A stretch of DNA of 64,000 bases from DLKC01 sp002478885 (GCA_046329585.1 JAXLUI010000002.1:124001-188000), one strand, 5' to 3'; counted from the stretch's first letter, positions 34,037 to 42,587 are shown. Made by a program: numbers and translations. The notes: a model not told the origin generated them from the letters alone.

Positions 34037-34060
34037 TTTCACGTTTCAGTTCCCACGCGC
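34006..34060. repeat. Heptanucleotide repeat tract F (3' end of upxY-like gene)
   Basis: Units CATCCCA, TCTCACG, TTTCACG, TTTCAG extend into the last codons of the antiterminator gene, whose C-terminal GTET is repeat-encoded. Confidence 0.55.
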
Positions 34061-34563
34061 TGATGTGCCACAAATGCAGCCGGGAACTCTACCACCATCA
34101 CCTGCCCAAGACTCTCCAGTTTGATATAAACCTTTTTATTGGCAGCGCGCAGTACAGTCCCGGTATTATCCGAGAATATCCCATGGCGGATCACCACCTT
34201 ATCATTTTCCCGGAAACCCTGGAGGCCCTGCACCGAGATCTTGGCGTCCTTTTCCAGGAGGTAGCTTTTGATATTATCGATCTCCCAGTCTTTAATGATC
34301 GCGGGTTTACCCAGAAAATGTACAAAACGCAAAACCCCGTCAGTCTGTAATACCGGGAGCTTTTCCGGTTCTGTGATCTGTACAAAGACATAAGACTTGA
34401 AAACCGGGTCTTCAATGATCTTCCTGCGGTCACTCCACTGGCGTTCTACCTTCTGTAACGGGCACCAGCAACCGATCCCCTTTTGCAAAAGCCGGTTGCT
34501 CACCTTCTTCTCCCACCTCGGTTTGGTATAGACAGCATACCAGTTTTTGATCACTTCATTCAT
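34039..34563 (-). CDS. UpxY/RfaH-type NusG paralogue, transcription antiterminator
   Basis: 174 residues from ATG 34,563. The frame is open further upstream but reads there only the antisense of the wzc GY repeat. NWYAVYTKPRWEKKVSNRLLQ and EDPVFKSYVFVQITE form the NGN domain, and GFRENDKVVIRHGIFSDNTGTVLRAANKKVYIKLESLG the KOW domain. UpxY-type proteins bind RNA polymerase early in a capsule operon and let it read through tens of kilobases, and this gene is third in a 37-kb operon. Its stop is in a heptamer tract. The gene overlaps nothing; wzc ends 74 bases upstream. Confidence 0.92.
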   Translation of the reverse strand: MNEVIKNWYAVYTKPRWEKKVSNRLLQKGIGCWCPLQKVERQWSDRRKIIEDPVFKSYVFVQITEPEKLPVLQTDGVLRFVHFLGKPAIIKDWEIDNIKSYLLEKDAKISVQGLQGFRENDKVVIRHGIFSDNTGTVLRAANKKVYIKLESLGQVMVVEFPAAFVAHQRVGTET

Positions 34564-34636
34564 AACTTTATACAGCTTCGCCACCTCAGTCACAGCGTGA
34601 AAGAGCAGCGGAAGAAAATATGTAAATAGCGCAGAG

Positions 34637-37060
34637 TTATTTTTTTCTCCTTTTGCGGAACAATGCGCTCCATTTTTTAGGCTGGTCATCCTCGGGATAA
34701 TAACCTGATCCCTGTGTATATCCATACCCGTAGCCATACCCGTAACCATAGCCATAACCATACCCGTAGCCATAACCATAGCCGTATCCGAGTCCTTTTT
34801 GCTCCCTGATCCCGTTCACCACGATATTCATTCGTTTCATCTTCTCCTCCTGCGACATCCGGTCGATAAACTTCAGCGTTGTTTTAAAAGAATATTTATG
34901 CCGCACGATAAAAAGGGTCACATCCGAGAAACGGTTGATCAGGAAAGCATCCGCCACCAACCCCACCGGGGAAGTATCGATTACGATAAACTTGTATTGC
35001 TCCCTTGCATAGGCAAAAAGTGTTTCCAGCCCATGGTGCAGCAACAATTCGTTGGGATTGGGTGGTACAGGGCCGCAACTGATGATATCCACATTTTCAG
35101 AAGGGCTGAGCCGGGTGATCAGCCGGTCAAAAGCCACCCCGTTGACCAGGTAATCGGTCAACCCGAATTCCGGTTTGCTGTCAAGATAACGGCTCAGTTT
35201 GGGTTTGCGCAGGTCCATTTCTATCAGCAGAACCTTCGATTTGCCGGCAGACAGGGCCACGGCAAGATTGGTGGACGCGAAGCTTTTTCCCTCGCCGCTC
35301 ATAAATGAAGTAACCATGATTACCTTGCTGGGGCTTTCAGATGCGACATACTGCAGGTTGGTAACGATCAGCCGGAACTGTTCGGCAAGGCTCGATCTCT
35401 TTTTGGTATGCACGATCCGGTTCTTCATATTGCTGTTATAGGTCAGCTCCCCGATGATCGGAACCCTTGTCCCTTCTTCTATCTGTTTCCGGTCTTCTAT
35501 TTTATTATTAAAAAAATCAAGCAACAACATGATTACCACTGGTATAATCATTCCGATAAGAAGCGCAAACATGATCACCTGGTCCGACTTGGGCAGCACG
35601 ATCCCCTTGTCAAAGGCCGATTCAACGATCCTGGTATTATTGATCGTCGATACCAGCGACAGTTCCGTTTCTTCTTTCTTCTGCAGCAGGAAAAGATACA
35701 ACTGTTCCTTTACGCCGATCTGCCGCTTTAGCTTGAGATAGGTGCGTTCTTTTTCGGGAACTGCGTCAAATTTCTGATCATACTCGGCCTCTTTGGCTTT
35801 TGCCTGGTCGAGCACCAGATTGAAACTTTCCCGGATACTGCTGATATTTTTCAGGATGCCGGACCTGATCTCTCCCAATTCTCCCTTCATCCTGCCCAGT
35901 ACCGGGTCTTTTGCCGTACTGATCTTGGCTTGTTGCTGGTAATCCAGCACAGCCTGGTTGTATTTCGCCACAAGGCCACTTAAAGTGGCATCTTTTACCC
36001 CAAAATCAGTCGGGATAATATCGGTCAGGTTCTTAGGACTTTTGATATATTGTTCCAATGCCGCCAGCAATTCAAGCTGGCCCTTTTGTATTACCTGCGT
36101 TTGCTCATAGCCAAGCGATTGCTGCAGGAATCGCGTACCAAGCTCTCCCACTTCGTTAAATTTGTTCACCCGTTTATAATCCTCGGCTTCCGACTCCAGT
36201 TCATCCAGTTCAGCTTCCACCGAACTCACCCTTTCATCAAGAAAACTGCTGGTTTTGTTGCCTCCCAGTTTTTTGTCGTTAATGCTCTCCGTATTAAACA
36301 CGTCGATCAGGGTGTTAATAATATCAACGGCCCGTTGCGGCGTTTGGTCCAGCATGGCGATCTCAAGGATCCCGCTCATTTCGTGCAGCTTGGTGACGGT
36401 AACCGATGAACTGATGCCCAATGCCACCGAACGCGAATCACTTACGCTCAGGAAATAACCGTTTTCATCTGCCTTAACATGGTAATTGCGCTCCACCCAT
36501 ACCCGGCGTCCGGCCAGTTTAATCGTGTCGTTATACGGGTACGCCGTGCTGCTGGTGCCCTGCACCAGGTTAAAACTGTCTTTGCCAAGGTATAAAAGCC
36601 ATCCGTTGGGGCGAAACTCAGCGGAATCAGACCGGATTGTATGGATAAAAATTGGTGCTGCTTGTCCGTACATCAGCGAAGAAGAGATCCGTCCCTGTGT
36701 GTAAATGCTGATCTGCAGGTTCAGTGAATCCACCACCGTCTCCGCTAGTTCATATGACTGCAGTATATCAATCTGGTTCTGGAGTTCCTTGCCGCCGGGG
36801 TTTACGCCCAGTTCACGAAGGATATTGTTCTCAGGGGACGACTCCTCCTGGTCTTTGATCAGCAGGTTGGCCGACACCCGGTGCACTTCAGGGGTGTACC
36901 GGAGATAGATCTTGGCGATCGAATAAGCGATAATTACAGACAGGATGATCCAGGGCAGGAAGCCGATCAGTTTGAAGATAAACTTCTTGATGTCGAATTG
37001 CGTGCCCCCCGATGTCGCCACCGGTTCATTACCATCGGTCTCTGTAACAGGATAGCTCAT
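34637..37060 (-). CDS. wzc: Wzc-type polysaccharide co-polymerase and bacterial tyrosine kinase
   Basis: 807 residues. Wzz-like N-terminus with TM1 near residues 30-50 (LIGFLPWIILSVIIAYSIAK), a long periplasmic coiled-coil region, TM2 around 500 (VIMFALLIGMIIPVVIMLLLDFF), then the kinase: Walker A SGEGKS near 585, Walker A' VLLIEMDLRKPK, and Walker B KFIVIDTSP near 690. The C-terminal tail has twelve consecutive Gly-Tyr dipeptides at about 758-782, followed by GSGYY and a basic end. The tyrosine cluster is the autophosphorylation site in this family, but such a regular GY array is unusual. Controls chain length and export with Wza. Confidence 0.95.
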   Translation of the reverse strand: MSYPVTETDGNEPVATSGGTQFDIKKFIFKLIGFLPWIILSVIIAYSIAKIYLRYTPEVHRVSANLLIKDQEESSPENNILRELGVNPGGKELQNQIDILQSYELAETVVDSLNLQISIYTQGRISSSLMYGQAAPIFIHTIRSDSAEFRPNGWLLYLGKDSFNLVQGTSSTAYPYNDTIKLAGRRVWVERNYHVKADENGYFLSVSDSRSVALGISSSVTVTKLHEMSGILEIAMLDQTPQRAVDIINTLIDVFNTESINDKKLGGNKTSSFLDERVSSVEAELDELESEAEDYKRVNKFNEVGELGTRFLQQSLGYEQTQVIQKGQLELLAALEQYIKSPKNLTDIIPTDFGVKDATLSGLVAKYNQAVLDYQQQAKISTAKDPVLGRMKGELGEIRSGILKNISSIRESFNLVLDQAKAKEAEYDQKFDAVPEKERTYLKLKRQIGVKEQLYLFLLQKKEETELSLVSTINNTRIVESAFDKGIVLPKSDQVIMFALLIGMIIPVVIMLLLDFFNNKIEDRKQIEEGTRVPIIGELTYNSNMKNRIVHTKKRSSLAEQFRLIVTNLQYVASESPSKVIMVTSFMSGEGKSFASTNLAVALSAGKSKVLLIEMDLRKPKLSRYLDSKPEFGLTDYLVNGVAFDRLITRLSPSENVDIISCGPVPPNPNELLLHHGLETLFAYAREQYKFIVIDTSPVGLVADAFLINRFSDVTLFIVRHKYSFKTTLKFIDRMSQEEKMKRMNIVVNGIREQKGLGYGYGYGYGYGYGYGYGYGYGYGYTQGSGYYPEDDQPKKWSALFRKRRKK
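34712..34785. repeat. In-frame GY-encoding tandem repeat in wzc
   Basis: Twelve tandem six-base units of the type GGNTAY on the minus strand encode (Gly-Tyr)12. Codon variants (GGT/GGC/GGG, TAT/TAC) show it is not a recent pure slippage expansion, but unit gain or loss would stay in frame. Confidence 0.9.
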
Positions 37061-37065
37061 GCTGC

Positions 37066-37854
37066 TTATTTGGTAATTAAGGTAACAAATGCCAGGATGG
37101 TGGTGATAAAGCCAAGATAGAGCGTAGTACGTTGCATATTCTGGTTAATAGCCTTCAGCGGTTTGGCGGAAACATAGATCAGGTCGTACCGGTGAAGATA
37201 ATAATCGGGCGAATTCAGGATGCTGTTATCATAAAGGTTAACCTCCTTGATGACCCGCTCCCCGTTCACATCCCTCAGGATGCGCACCTTGTCCCTTACG
37301 GCATATTCCGTAAGGTCTCCCGCCTGCGCGAGGGCCTCAAAAATGCTCTCCTTTTCGTTGGTGACACTAAAATTGCCCGGGCTCCTCACTTCGCCCATGA
37401 TCGTAAACCGGAAATTCCCAAACTTCACATTTACGATCGGGTTAATAAGGAAAGTCTGGTAAGCTTTGGTGATGGTATCTTTAAATTCCTCGCGGGTAAG
37501 GCCGGCAACTTTGATCATGCCAAGCTGCGGCAACTCTATATTGCCGTTAACATCCACGATCACCTGCAGGCTTCCCGCCGTAGCGCCGACAAAATGCTGG
37601 GTAATATATTGTACCGTCTTTTCATTGTCACCGCTGAGTTGTATGTCAAGCACATCGCTTACCTGTATAATGGGCCGTGGCGGCTCAATATGATCCAGTT
37701 TGATCAATGCGGAATCGGGCAGGTCATTAAAATACGTGGTGCCTTTGGTGCTGATACAGGAAGAAAAGGATTGCACTATACTAAAAGCCACACATACCCA
37801 TAAAACCATTTTCCCGGCACTTTTTTGTACAATCATCTTTACAGGATATCGCAT
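37066..37854 (-). CDS. wza: Wza-like outer-membrane polysaccharide export lipoprotein
   Basis: 262 residues. Signal peptide followed by a lipobox ending in SFSSC with the lipidated Cys near residue 33. The Poly_export domain covers residues ~60-150 (VSDVLDIQLSGDNEKTVQY, VDVNGNIELPQLGMIKVAGLTREEFKDTI, NPIVNVKFGNFRFTIMGEVRSPGNFSV), with an SLBB-type repeat after (SIFEALAQAGDLTEYAVRDKVRILR). The C-terminal TTLYLGFITTILAFVTLITK is a membrane helix. Forms the outer-membrane conduit paired with Wzc, five bases downstream. First gene after the locus promoter. Confidence 0.93.
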   Translation of the reverse strand: MRYPVKMIVQKSAGKMVLWVCVAFSIVQSFSSCISTKGTTYFNDLPDSALIKLDHIEPPRPIIQVSDVLDIQLSGDNEKTVQYITQHFVGATAGSLQVIVDVNGNIELPQLGMIKVAGLTREEFKDTITKAYQTFLINPIVNVKFGNFRFTIMGEVRSPGNFSVTNEKESIFEALAQAGDLTEYAVRDKVRILRDVNGERVIKEVNLYDNSILNSPDYYLHRYDLIYVSAKPLKAINQNMQRTTLYLGFITTILAFVTLITK

Positions 37855-37964
37855 CGTTTATTTAAATAAGAATTACGGCAACTGGTGTTGACAATGGTTA
37901 CAGTTAGTTTTCAATGTGTTGGGATAAACGCCGTCTCCTTGTAAGAAACGCGGGCATTGTTAAA

Positions 37965-37994
37965 CGAAATTACCGATTAAATTAAACATTGCAA
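37965..37994 (-). promoter_or_regulatory. Candidate promoter of the polysaccharide locus
   Basis: On the minus strand TTG (37,994-37,992), a 19-base spacer and TAATTTCG (37,972-37,965) match the Bacteroidota TTG-N19-TAnnTTTG consensus with one mismatch. It would give a 5' leader of about 100 bases before wza, where an UpxY-type factor could act. Confidence 0.5.
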
Positions 37995-38537
37995 CGGGCA
38001 CTTCAAAAACTACCAGGCAATACCAATTAAATCCGCTTACTGTTTCGCTATGGCAATATAAACGAAAAGATCGCAATCGGTCAAAACTAGTTATCAATAA
38101 CATGTGTATATGTTTTATCTATGTTTTACAGGCCTTTTCCTAAACCCGGGGCTGCTTTTTATCACCTGCATTTCCCGCCGGGTAAAACGGGCATGCAAAG
38201 ACCTGTTCGCCCCAACCGAACAAAGAATAATCCACAGCATCCTGTTTTTTTGTGCATAAAATGCGGTAATTCAATTTGGAGATACCAAATAAAAAATCTT
38301 AATTTTAATCATCCCGCCTCCATGAATACAACAAAGTAATTTTCAAACCCTTTCCCGATTGTAAAGAATATACAGGACCTGACGGTTGTTTGTAGCGCCA
38401 TTGAAGTTTTTATCAATATGACAAGCAGTTATTTTTGATAGGAAGTTGTTATTGCCCGCCGTAGCCAGTCTTATTCCTTACATGATAAATACAGAATACT
38501 GTGCTGCAATCAGACATCTCAAACTTAACAAGATATC
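37995..38537. other. Intergenic region upstream of the polysaccharide locus
   Basis: About 540 bases without a convincing gene. It is A/T-rich with scattered short open frames of poor coding character. It may contain the promoter of the 82-residue ORF that follows, but no clear -33/-7 pair was found on the plus strand. Confidence 0.5.
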
Positions 38538-38786
38538 ATGGGCAGAGAACTATTGTTACCGCAGAAAAAAGGATGCTACAGCAAACGCAGGACCCAACAG
38601 GAGATCCGTACTGTATTTAACCTCCTCCTCGGCTTCGAATCATTCGAAACCTTTGCTGCAAGCCACGAAGTATTTGACGTGCAGGACAATATTGCCATAC
38701 CGGTACACCTTACCGCCACACTTAAGATCCTTTTCAACGCCGGGCTCATCAACAGCCCCCGGTTCCGCGTTATCTCGAAAAACTAA
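38538..38786 (+). CDS. Small hypothetical protein, 82 residues
   Basis: Starts MGRELLLPQKKGCYSKRRTQ and continues with a plausible helical domain (EIRTVFNLLLGFESFETFAASHE, IAIPVHLTATLKILFNAGLI). Sequence complexity and codon pattern look real, unlike the nearby shadow frames, but I recognise no family. Its TAA lies five bases before the heptamer array. It is divergent from the polysaccharide locus and could be a small regulator; that is only a guess from size, charge and position. Confidence 0.5.
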   Translation: MGRELLLPQKKGCYSKRRTQQEIRTVFNLLLGFESFETFAASHEVFDVQDNIAIPVHLTATLKILFNAGLINSPRFRVISKN

Positions 38787-38790
38787 TTCC

Positions 38791-39125
38791 TCTGACGTCT
38801 GACGTCTGACGTCTCACGATTCCCCATTCATCATTCACCATTCACGATCTGCCCTCCCACGTTTCACATTGACGTCTGACGTCTGACCTCTCACCATTCC
38901 CCATTCACCATTCAAAATTGACTATTCACCATTCCCGTCTCCCGTCTGACGTCTCACCATCCCCGATTCACCATTCACGATTGACTATTCACCATCCCCG
39001 CCTCCCGTCTGACGTCTCACGTTGACGTCTCACCATTCCCCATTCACCATTCACGATTGACTATTCACAATCTCCCGTTTGACGTCTGACGATTCCACAT
39101 TCACTACTCACGATCACCTCCCCCC
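38791..39125. repeat. Main heptanucleotide repeat array G, about 48 units
   Basis: Some 335 bases of nearly continuous degenerate 7-base units such as ACGTCTG, ACGTCTC, ACCATTC, CCCATTC, ACGATTG, ACTATTC. Higher-order order is visible: a block running from CGTCTC through ACCATTC, ACGATTG and ACTATTC recurs three times (near 38,940, 38,985 and 39,020). On the minus strand the units read GTGAATG/GTGAGAC-like. No gene or hairpin-terminator is in it. Resembles the short tandemly repeated repetitive sequences known from cyanobacteria in period only. Confidence 0.85.
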
Positions 39126-39295
39126 ATACCCGGTAGATACTTGGTACATACTTGGTAGTAAAAGCGCACAATATGGGTAAAAGCTTCCCGGAACGGAGTT
39201 ATCGTAACCCAACATAAATGTAACATGACCGGCCGGCAGCCTTACCCGGAAAACAGCCTTTTGCCCATCATTCCGGCTTCCCCAACCGGTTTGAC
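39126..39295. other. Intergenic gap right of the heptamer array
   Basis: Contains a small direct repeat, ATACTTGGTA twice with a third partial copy (39,131-39,160), and otherwise nothing recognisable. Confidence 0.4.
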
Positions 39296-40876
39296 TTATG
39301 CCTGGGTTTTTACCACGGCTGAACGCCTCGCCTCCTTCCTGCCCTTCTCGAAGCGCTCCCTCCTGACCTCCTCCACCGGTATATTACGGGTCTTACTTTC
39401 CAGCCACGCGGTAATATCCAGGTACATAAACGATCTCGTTTCCAGTGGATTACCCTCGTAATGCTGCAATTTTTCTTTCAATAAAAGAAACGCCTGGTTA
39501 ATTTTATCAGGCTCCAATGAGAATGATTTACGCAGGAACCGGAATATCTCCTCTTCCACCGTACTCAGGTTCTTCATATTGGCCATAAAACGGTAGACTG
39601 ACTTCACCAGGTATTCTACAAGGCTGATATTGCCAAGTTCGTAGTGGGCGATCAGGTGCAGCAGCCGGGCATAACATTGCAGGTCGGTACGCAGGTCCAC
39701 CTTCCAGTTGATGATCTTGTTCAGGTACTCGATGGCCATTTCATTATTGCCGCTGCCAAAATACAAACAGGCGATCTTGTAGTAAAACACCAATATGCGG
39801 TGCCGGTCAAGTTGCAGGTGGTATTGCTGCAGCTTTTCCGTGATCATGGGCACAAGCCCAAGCCCCTCGGTAAAAGTACCCTCCAGGAAATGCCTGTTGA
39901 TCCGTGCAATATTCAGGTATATAAAAGTCTGTATCTGGGAATTGCTGTTCATGGTGCCATGATAAGATTCAGCAAATGATTCAAATACATTAAGTTGTTC
40001 ATTAAACTTATCATAATTATTTAAATCAAAGTGTGCGCCTACCAGGTTATGCATCGCCTTGATATACTGCCCCGTCTCTACAGCTTTCATGGCGGGGTGC
40101 AGTTCAAAAAGGTCTACCCACTTCTGTGCATAACGGTAATACATCAGCAGGTCCTGGAGTATAAATCCATACCAGGCGTAAGACTGGTACAGGTAAAGTT
40201 TTTCATAGAATTGCAGGTCGTCCTGGTTAAAGGCAGGCAGGTTGGCCTCAAAAAACAGTTTAACGGCCTGTACATCTTTTTCGTCCCTTGCATGTCCCAT
40301 CCTGATATACCAACTGTATAGTTTCAGCGAAAGATTTGACAGTTTTTCGATCAGTAAAATATGGCTGGTCACGGCCTCCACCTCGCTGGCCAGTTGCTCG
40401 GCCCTGTTTTCAATACTGCGTGTGATATGCAACGTCTCGATCTTTTTCTCAAAGATGAGGGCCTGCAACTGGTATGTGGATTGGTAGTAGGCCCTGGAAG
40501 TATGTTTCACCTTTTCAAGGATCTTCAACGCCTGGTGGTAATGTCCCTTATTATACAATACCCGCGCATATCCCATCTGCTCGTTGATCAGCAGGTCAAT
40601 ATTGGTCTCATCTTTTGTCTGGCTCAGTGAAGCCAGCAACTGGCGGTACAGGCTGGCCTTCATATTAGACAATTGCTCCTTTCTGATATCCGGGTATTTC
40701 CTGAGCAACTGCGATTCATCATACTCTTCCATCCGGTCCAGCGCGTCAAACAAACGGATGGTTTTGAGCTCGTCGCTTCCCGCTGAGCGTTTGGCAAATA
40801 GCTTGAATTGCCTTTTTTCACCCCGCTCGAGCGATTTGATCAACTGGAAAAGCTCGTCCGTACTCCTGTTAGGCAT
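39296..40876 (-). CDS. Large helical (TPR-like) protein of unknown function
   Basis: 526 residues from ATG 40,876 (MPNRSTDELFQLIKSLERGEKRQFKLFAKRS); the frame is open a further 16 codons, but this start fits better. Almost entirely alpha-helical with repeated ~34-residue helix pairs (GYARVLYNKGHYHQALKILEKV, KIACLYFGSGNNEMAIEYLNKII), suggesting TPR-type packing. No signal peptide, so cytoplasmic. I recall similar proteins as conserved hypotheticals in Bacteroidota but no function. Divergent from leuA with 199 bases between. The C-terminus is basic (EEVRRERFEKGRKEARRS). Confidence 0.85.
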   Translation of the reverse strand: MPNRSTDELFQLIKSLERGEKRQFKLFAKRSAGSDELKTIRLFDALDRMEEYDESQLLRKYPDIRKEQLSNMKASLYRQLLASLSQTKDETNIDLLINEQMGYARVLYNKGHYHQALKILEKVKHTSRAYYQSTYQLQALIFEKKIETLHITRSIENRAEQLASEVEAVTSHILLIEKLSNLSLKLYSWYIRMGHARDEKDVQAVKLFFEANLPAFNQDDLQFYEKLYLYQSYAWYGFILQDLLMYYRYAQKWVDLFELHPAMKAVETGQYIKAMHNLVGAHFDLNNYDKFNEQLNVFESFAESYHGTMNSNSQIQTFIYLNIARINRHFLEGTFTEGLGLVPMITEKLQQYHLQLDRHRILVFYYKIACLYFGSGNNEMAIEYLNKIINWKVDLRTDLQCYARLLHLIAHYELGNISLVEYLVKSVYRFMANMKNLSTVEEEIFRFLRKSFSLEPDKINQAFLLLKEKLQHYEGNPLETRSFMYLDITAWLESKTRNIPVEEVRRERFEKGRKEARRSAVVKTQA

Positions 40877-40989
40877 TGTAATAATTATTTTGAAAAATCC
40901 ACGTCCCTGCTGCATTCCGGGCATTTATGACCCCCTTATCCACTGTAAAACAAATCAAATATTGATCAGCTTTATACATATCATCCGGA

Positions 40990-40997
40990 TATTTTTG
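40990..40997 (+). promoter_or_regulatory. -7 box candidate upstream of leuA
   Basis: TATTTTTG fits TAnnTTTG exactly, 79 bases before the leuA ATG. The nearest TTG upstream is 25 bases away, longer than usual. A transcript starting from it would begin at about 41,002, at the first codon of the small leucine-rich ORF. Confidence 0.4.
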
Positions 40998-41000
40998 TAT

Positions 41001-41042
41001 ATGCAGGCTGCCTTATTATTATGGCAGGCAATCCAAATGTAA
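41001..41042 (+). other. Possible leucine leader ORF upstream of leuA
   Basis: A 13-codon frame MQAALLLWQAIQM with three consecutive TTA leucine codons, ending 33 bases before leuA. CTGCC (41,008) can pair with GGCAG (41,023), which can alternatively pair with a second CTGCC (41,048) that is followed by ATTTTATTTTA. That is the layout of mutually exclusive hairpins, but stems are only five bases and the nearest -7 box would put the transcript start inside the ORF. Confidence 0.3.
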
Positions 41043-41075
41043 GCAGTCTGCCATTTTATTTTATAATATTAAGCT

Positions 41076-42245
41076 ATGCCAGGAAAAAAGATCAACATTT
41101 TTGACACGACATTAAGGGACGGAGAACAGGTGCCCGGTTGCAAACTGAATACAAAGGAGAAGATCGAATTGGCCATCGTTCTCGAAGAACTCGGTGTTGA
41201 TATTATTGAAGCCGGTTTCCCTGTTTCAAGCCCGGGTGATTTTAATTCGGTGAGGGAGATCACTAAGGTAATAAAAAATGCTACCGTTGCCGGTCTTAGC
41301 CGGGCTGTGCAGAAAGACATAGAGGTGGCAGCCGATGCCTTAAAATATGCGGCCCGGCCTCGTATACATACCGGTATCGGTACGTCCGACCTGCATATCA
41401 AAGCGAAATTTAATTCCACTAGGGAAGAGATCCTGCAACGCGCCGTACAGGCCGTAAAATGGGCAAAAAACTTTGTGGATGATGTGGAATTCTATGCAGA
41501 AGACGCTGGCCGCACCGAAAATGAGTACCTGGCAAGGGTGGTGGAAGCAGTGATTGCCGCCGGTGCCACAGTGGTAAATATCCCGGATACTACAGGCTAT
41601 TGCCTGCCTTTTCAATATGGAGATAAGATCGCTTATCTCGTAAACAATGTTCCGAACATTGATAAAGCTACGATTTCATGCCATTGTCACAACGATCTGG
41701 GGCTGGCTACCGCCAACTCGATCGCAGGAGTAATTGCCGGTGCAGGACAGATAGAATGCACCATTAACGGCTTAGGCGAGCGTGCCGGCAATACCTCCCT
41801 GGAAGAAGTGGTCATGATCATCAAACAGCACCACGGGCTAGGGTTCTATACAAACATCAAAACCGAAATGCTCAACCCCGTGAGCCGCCTGGTAAGTGAT
41901 ACCATGCGCATGCCGGTGCAACCAAACAAGGCCATCGTCGGCAGCAACGCCTTTGCCCACAGCAGCGGTATTCACCAGGACGGGTTCTTAAAGGAGGCGC
42001 TCACTTATGAGATCATCAATCCCGAAACGGTTGGCGCCGGAGGCTCAAAGATCGTCCTCACGGCACGCAGCGGGCGCAGTGCATTGGCCCACCGCTTTCA
42101 TAAACTGGGTTACCAGTTCACCAGGAACGATGTAGATACCCTGTACGAAAAATTCCTCGAAGTGGCCGACCGCAAGAAAGAAGTGGAGGATGAAGACCTG
42201 GATATCATGGCCCGGCAATATAAACAAGAAGCCATCGGCGTATAA
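41076..42245 (+). CDS. leuA: 2-isopropylmalate synthase, short form lacking regulatory domain
   Basis: 389 residues. INIFDTTLRDGEQVPGCKL (catalytic RDGEQ), GFPVSSPGD, IHTGIGTSDLHIKAKF, FYAEDAGRTENEYLARVV, NIPDTTGY and the metal-binding HCHNDLGLATANS are characteristic of LeuA; NGLGERAGNTSLEEVV, SSGIHQDGFLK complete it. Condenses acetyl-CoA with 2-ketoisovalerate in the first step of leucine synthesis. The sequence ends after the communication subdomains, so the ~130-residue C-terminal allosteric (leucine-binding) domain of classical LeuA is absent. A terminator-like hairpin follows at 42,255. Confidence 0.93.
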   Translation: MPGKKINIFDTTLRDGEQVPGCKLNTKEKIELAIVLEELGVDIIEAGFPVSSPGDFNSVREITKVIKNATVAGLSRAVQKDIEVAADALKYAARPRIHTGIGTSDLHIKAKFNSTREEILQRAVQAVKWAKNFVDDVEFYAEDAGRTENEYLARVVEAVIAAGATVVNIPDTTGYCLPFQYGDKIAYLVNNVPNIDKATISCHCHNDLGLATANSIAGVIAGAGQIECTINGLGERAGNTSLEEVVMIIKQHHGLGFYTNIKTEMLNPVSRLVSDTMRMPVQPNKAIVGSNAFAHSSGIHQDGFLKEALTYEIINPETVGAGGSKIVLTARSGRSALAHRFHKLGYQFTRNDVDTLYEKFLEVADRKKEVEDEDLDIMARQYKQEAIGV

Positions 42246-42254
42246 TTTTTTCGG

Positions 42255-42285
42255 GCCCAACAGCAGATCATGCGTTGGGCTTTTG
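42255..42285 (+). terminator. Intrinsic terminator candidate after leuA
   Basis: GCCCAAC and GTTGGGC form a 7-bp stem with a 12-base loop, followed by TTTTG. Ten bases after the leuA stop. Confidence 0.5.
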
Positions 42286-42300
42286 TTGCGTCGCACACTT
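42285..42300 (+). repeat. Dispersed GTTGCGTCGCAC element, copy 1
   Basis: GTTGCGTCGCACACTT, followed by CCGCTGAAGAAT, in the leuA-ABC gap. First member of a family of at least eight good copies between 42 and 63 kb. Confidence 0.75.
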
Positions 42301-42587
42301 CCGCTGAAGAATCGCGTATCAACAAAAAGCCTGTCATCGCCCATAGCCGTTCCTGGTTGCTGTATAGGCTGCGCGGCATGAGGCAAGTTCCTTTATCTGG
42401 CTTTATACGTCTTTACAGTGCAGATTGAAGTGCAAAGCAGAGCATTTGGTTCAGCAGTTAAACTTTACAATACAATTGCTCAAGAGGAGCAAAATACAGG
42501 TAGCACTGAGCAATTTGCGTGTCGAAGCAGCAAATTGGAAACAACGAAGACGACCAAAGAACAGTAAGCCGGTTAACAAAACAAATA

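Noticed and set aside
34564..34779. Long N-terminal extension of the UpxY-like gene rich in Met-Ala-Thr-Gly
   Set aside because: It is an off-frame reading of the wzc GY repeat and stop region; the NGN domain starts at ATG 34,563.
38791..39125. CRISPR-like array in the repeats
   Set aside because: Units are 7 bases, contiguous and degenerate with no unique spacers, and no cas genes are present.
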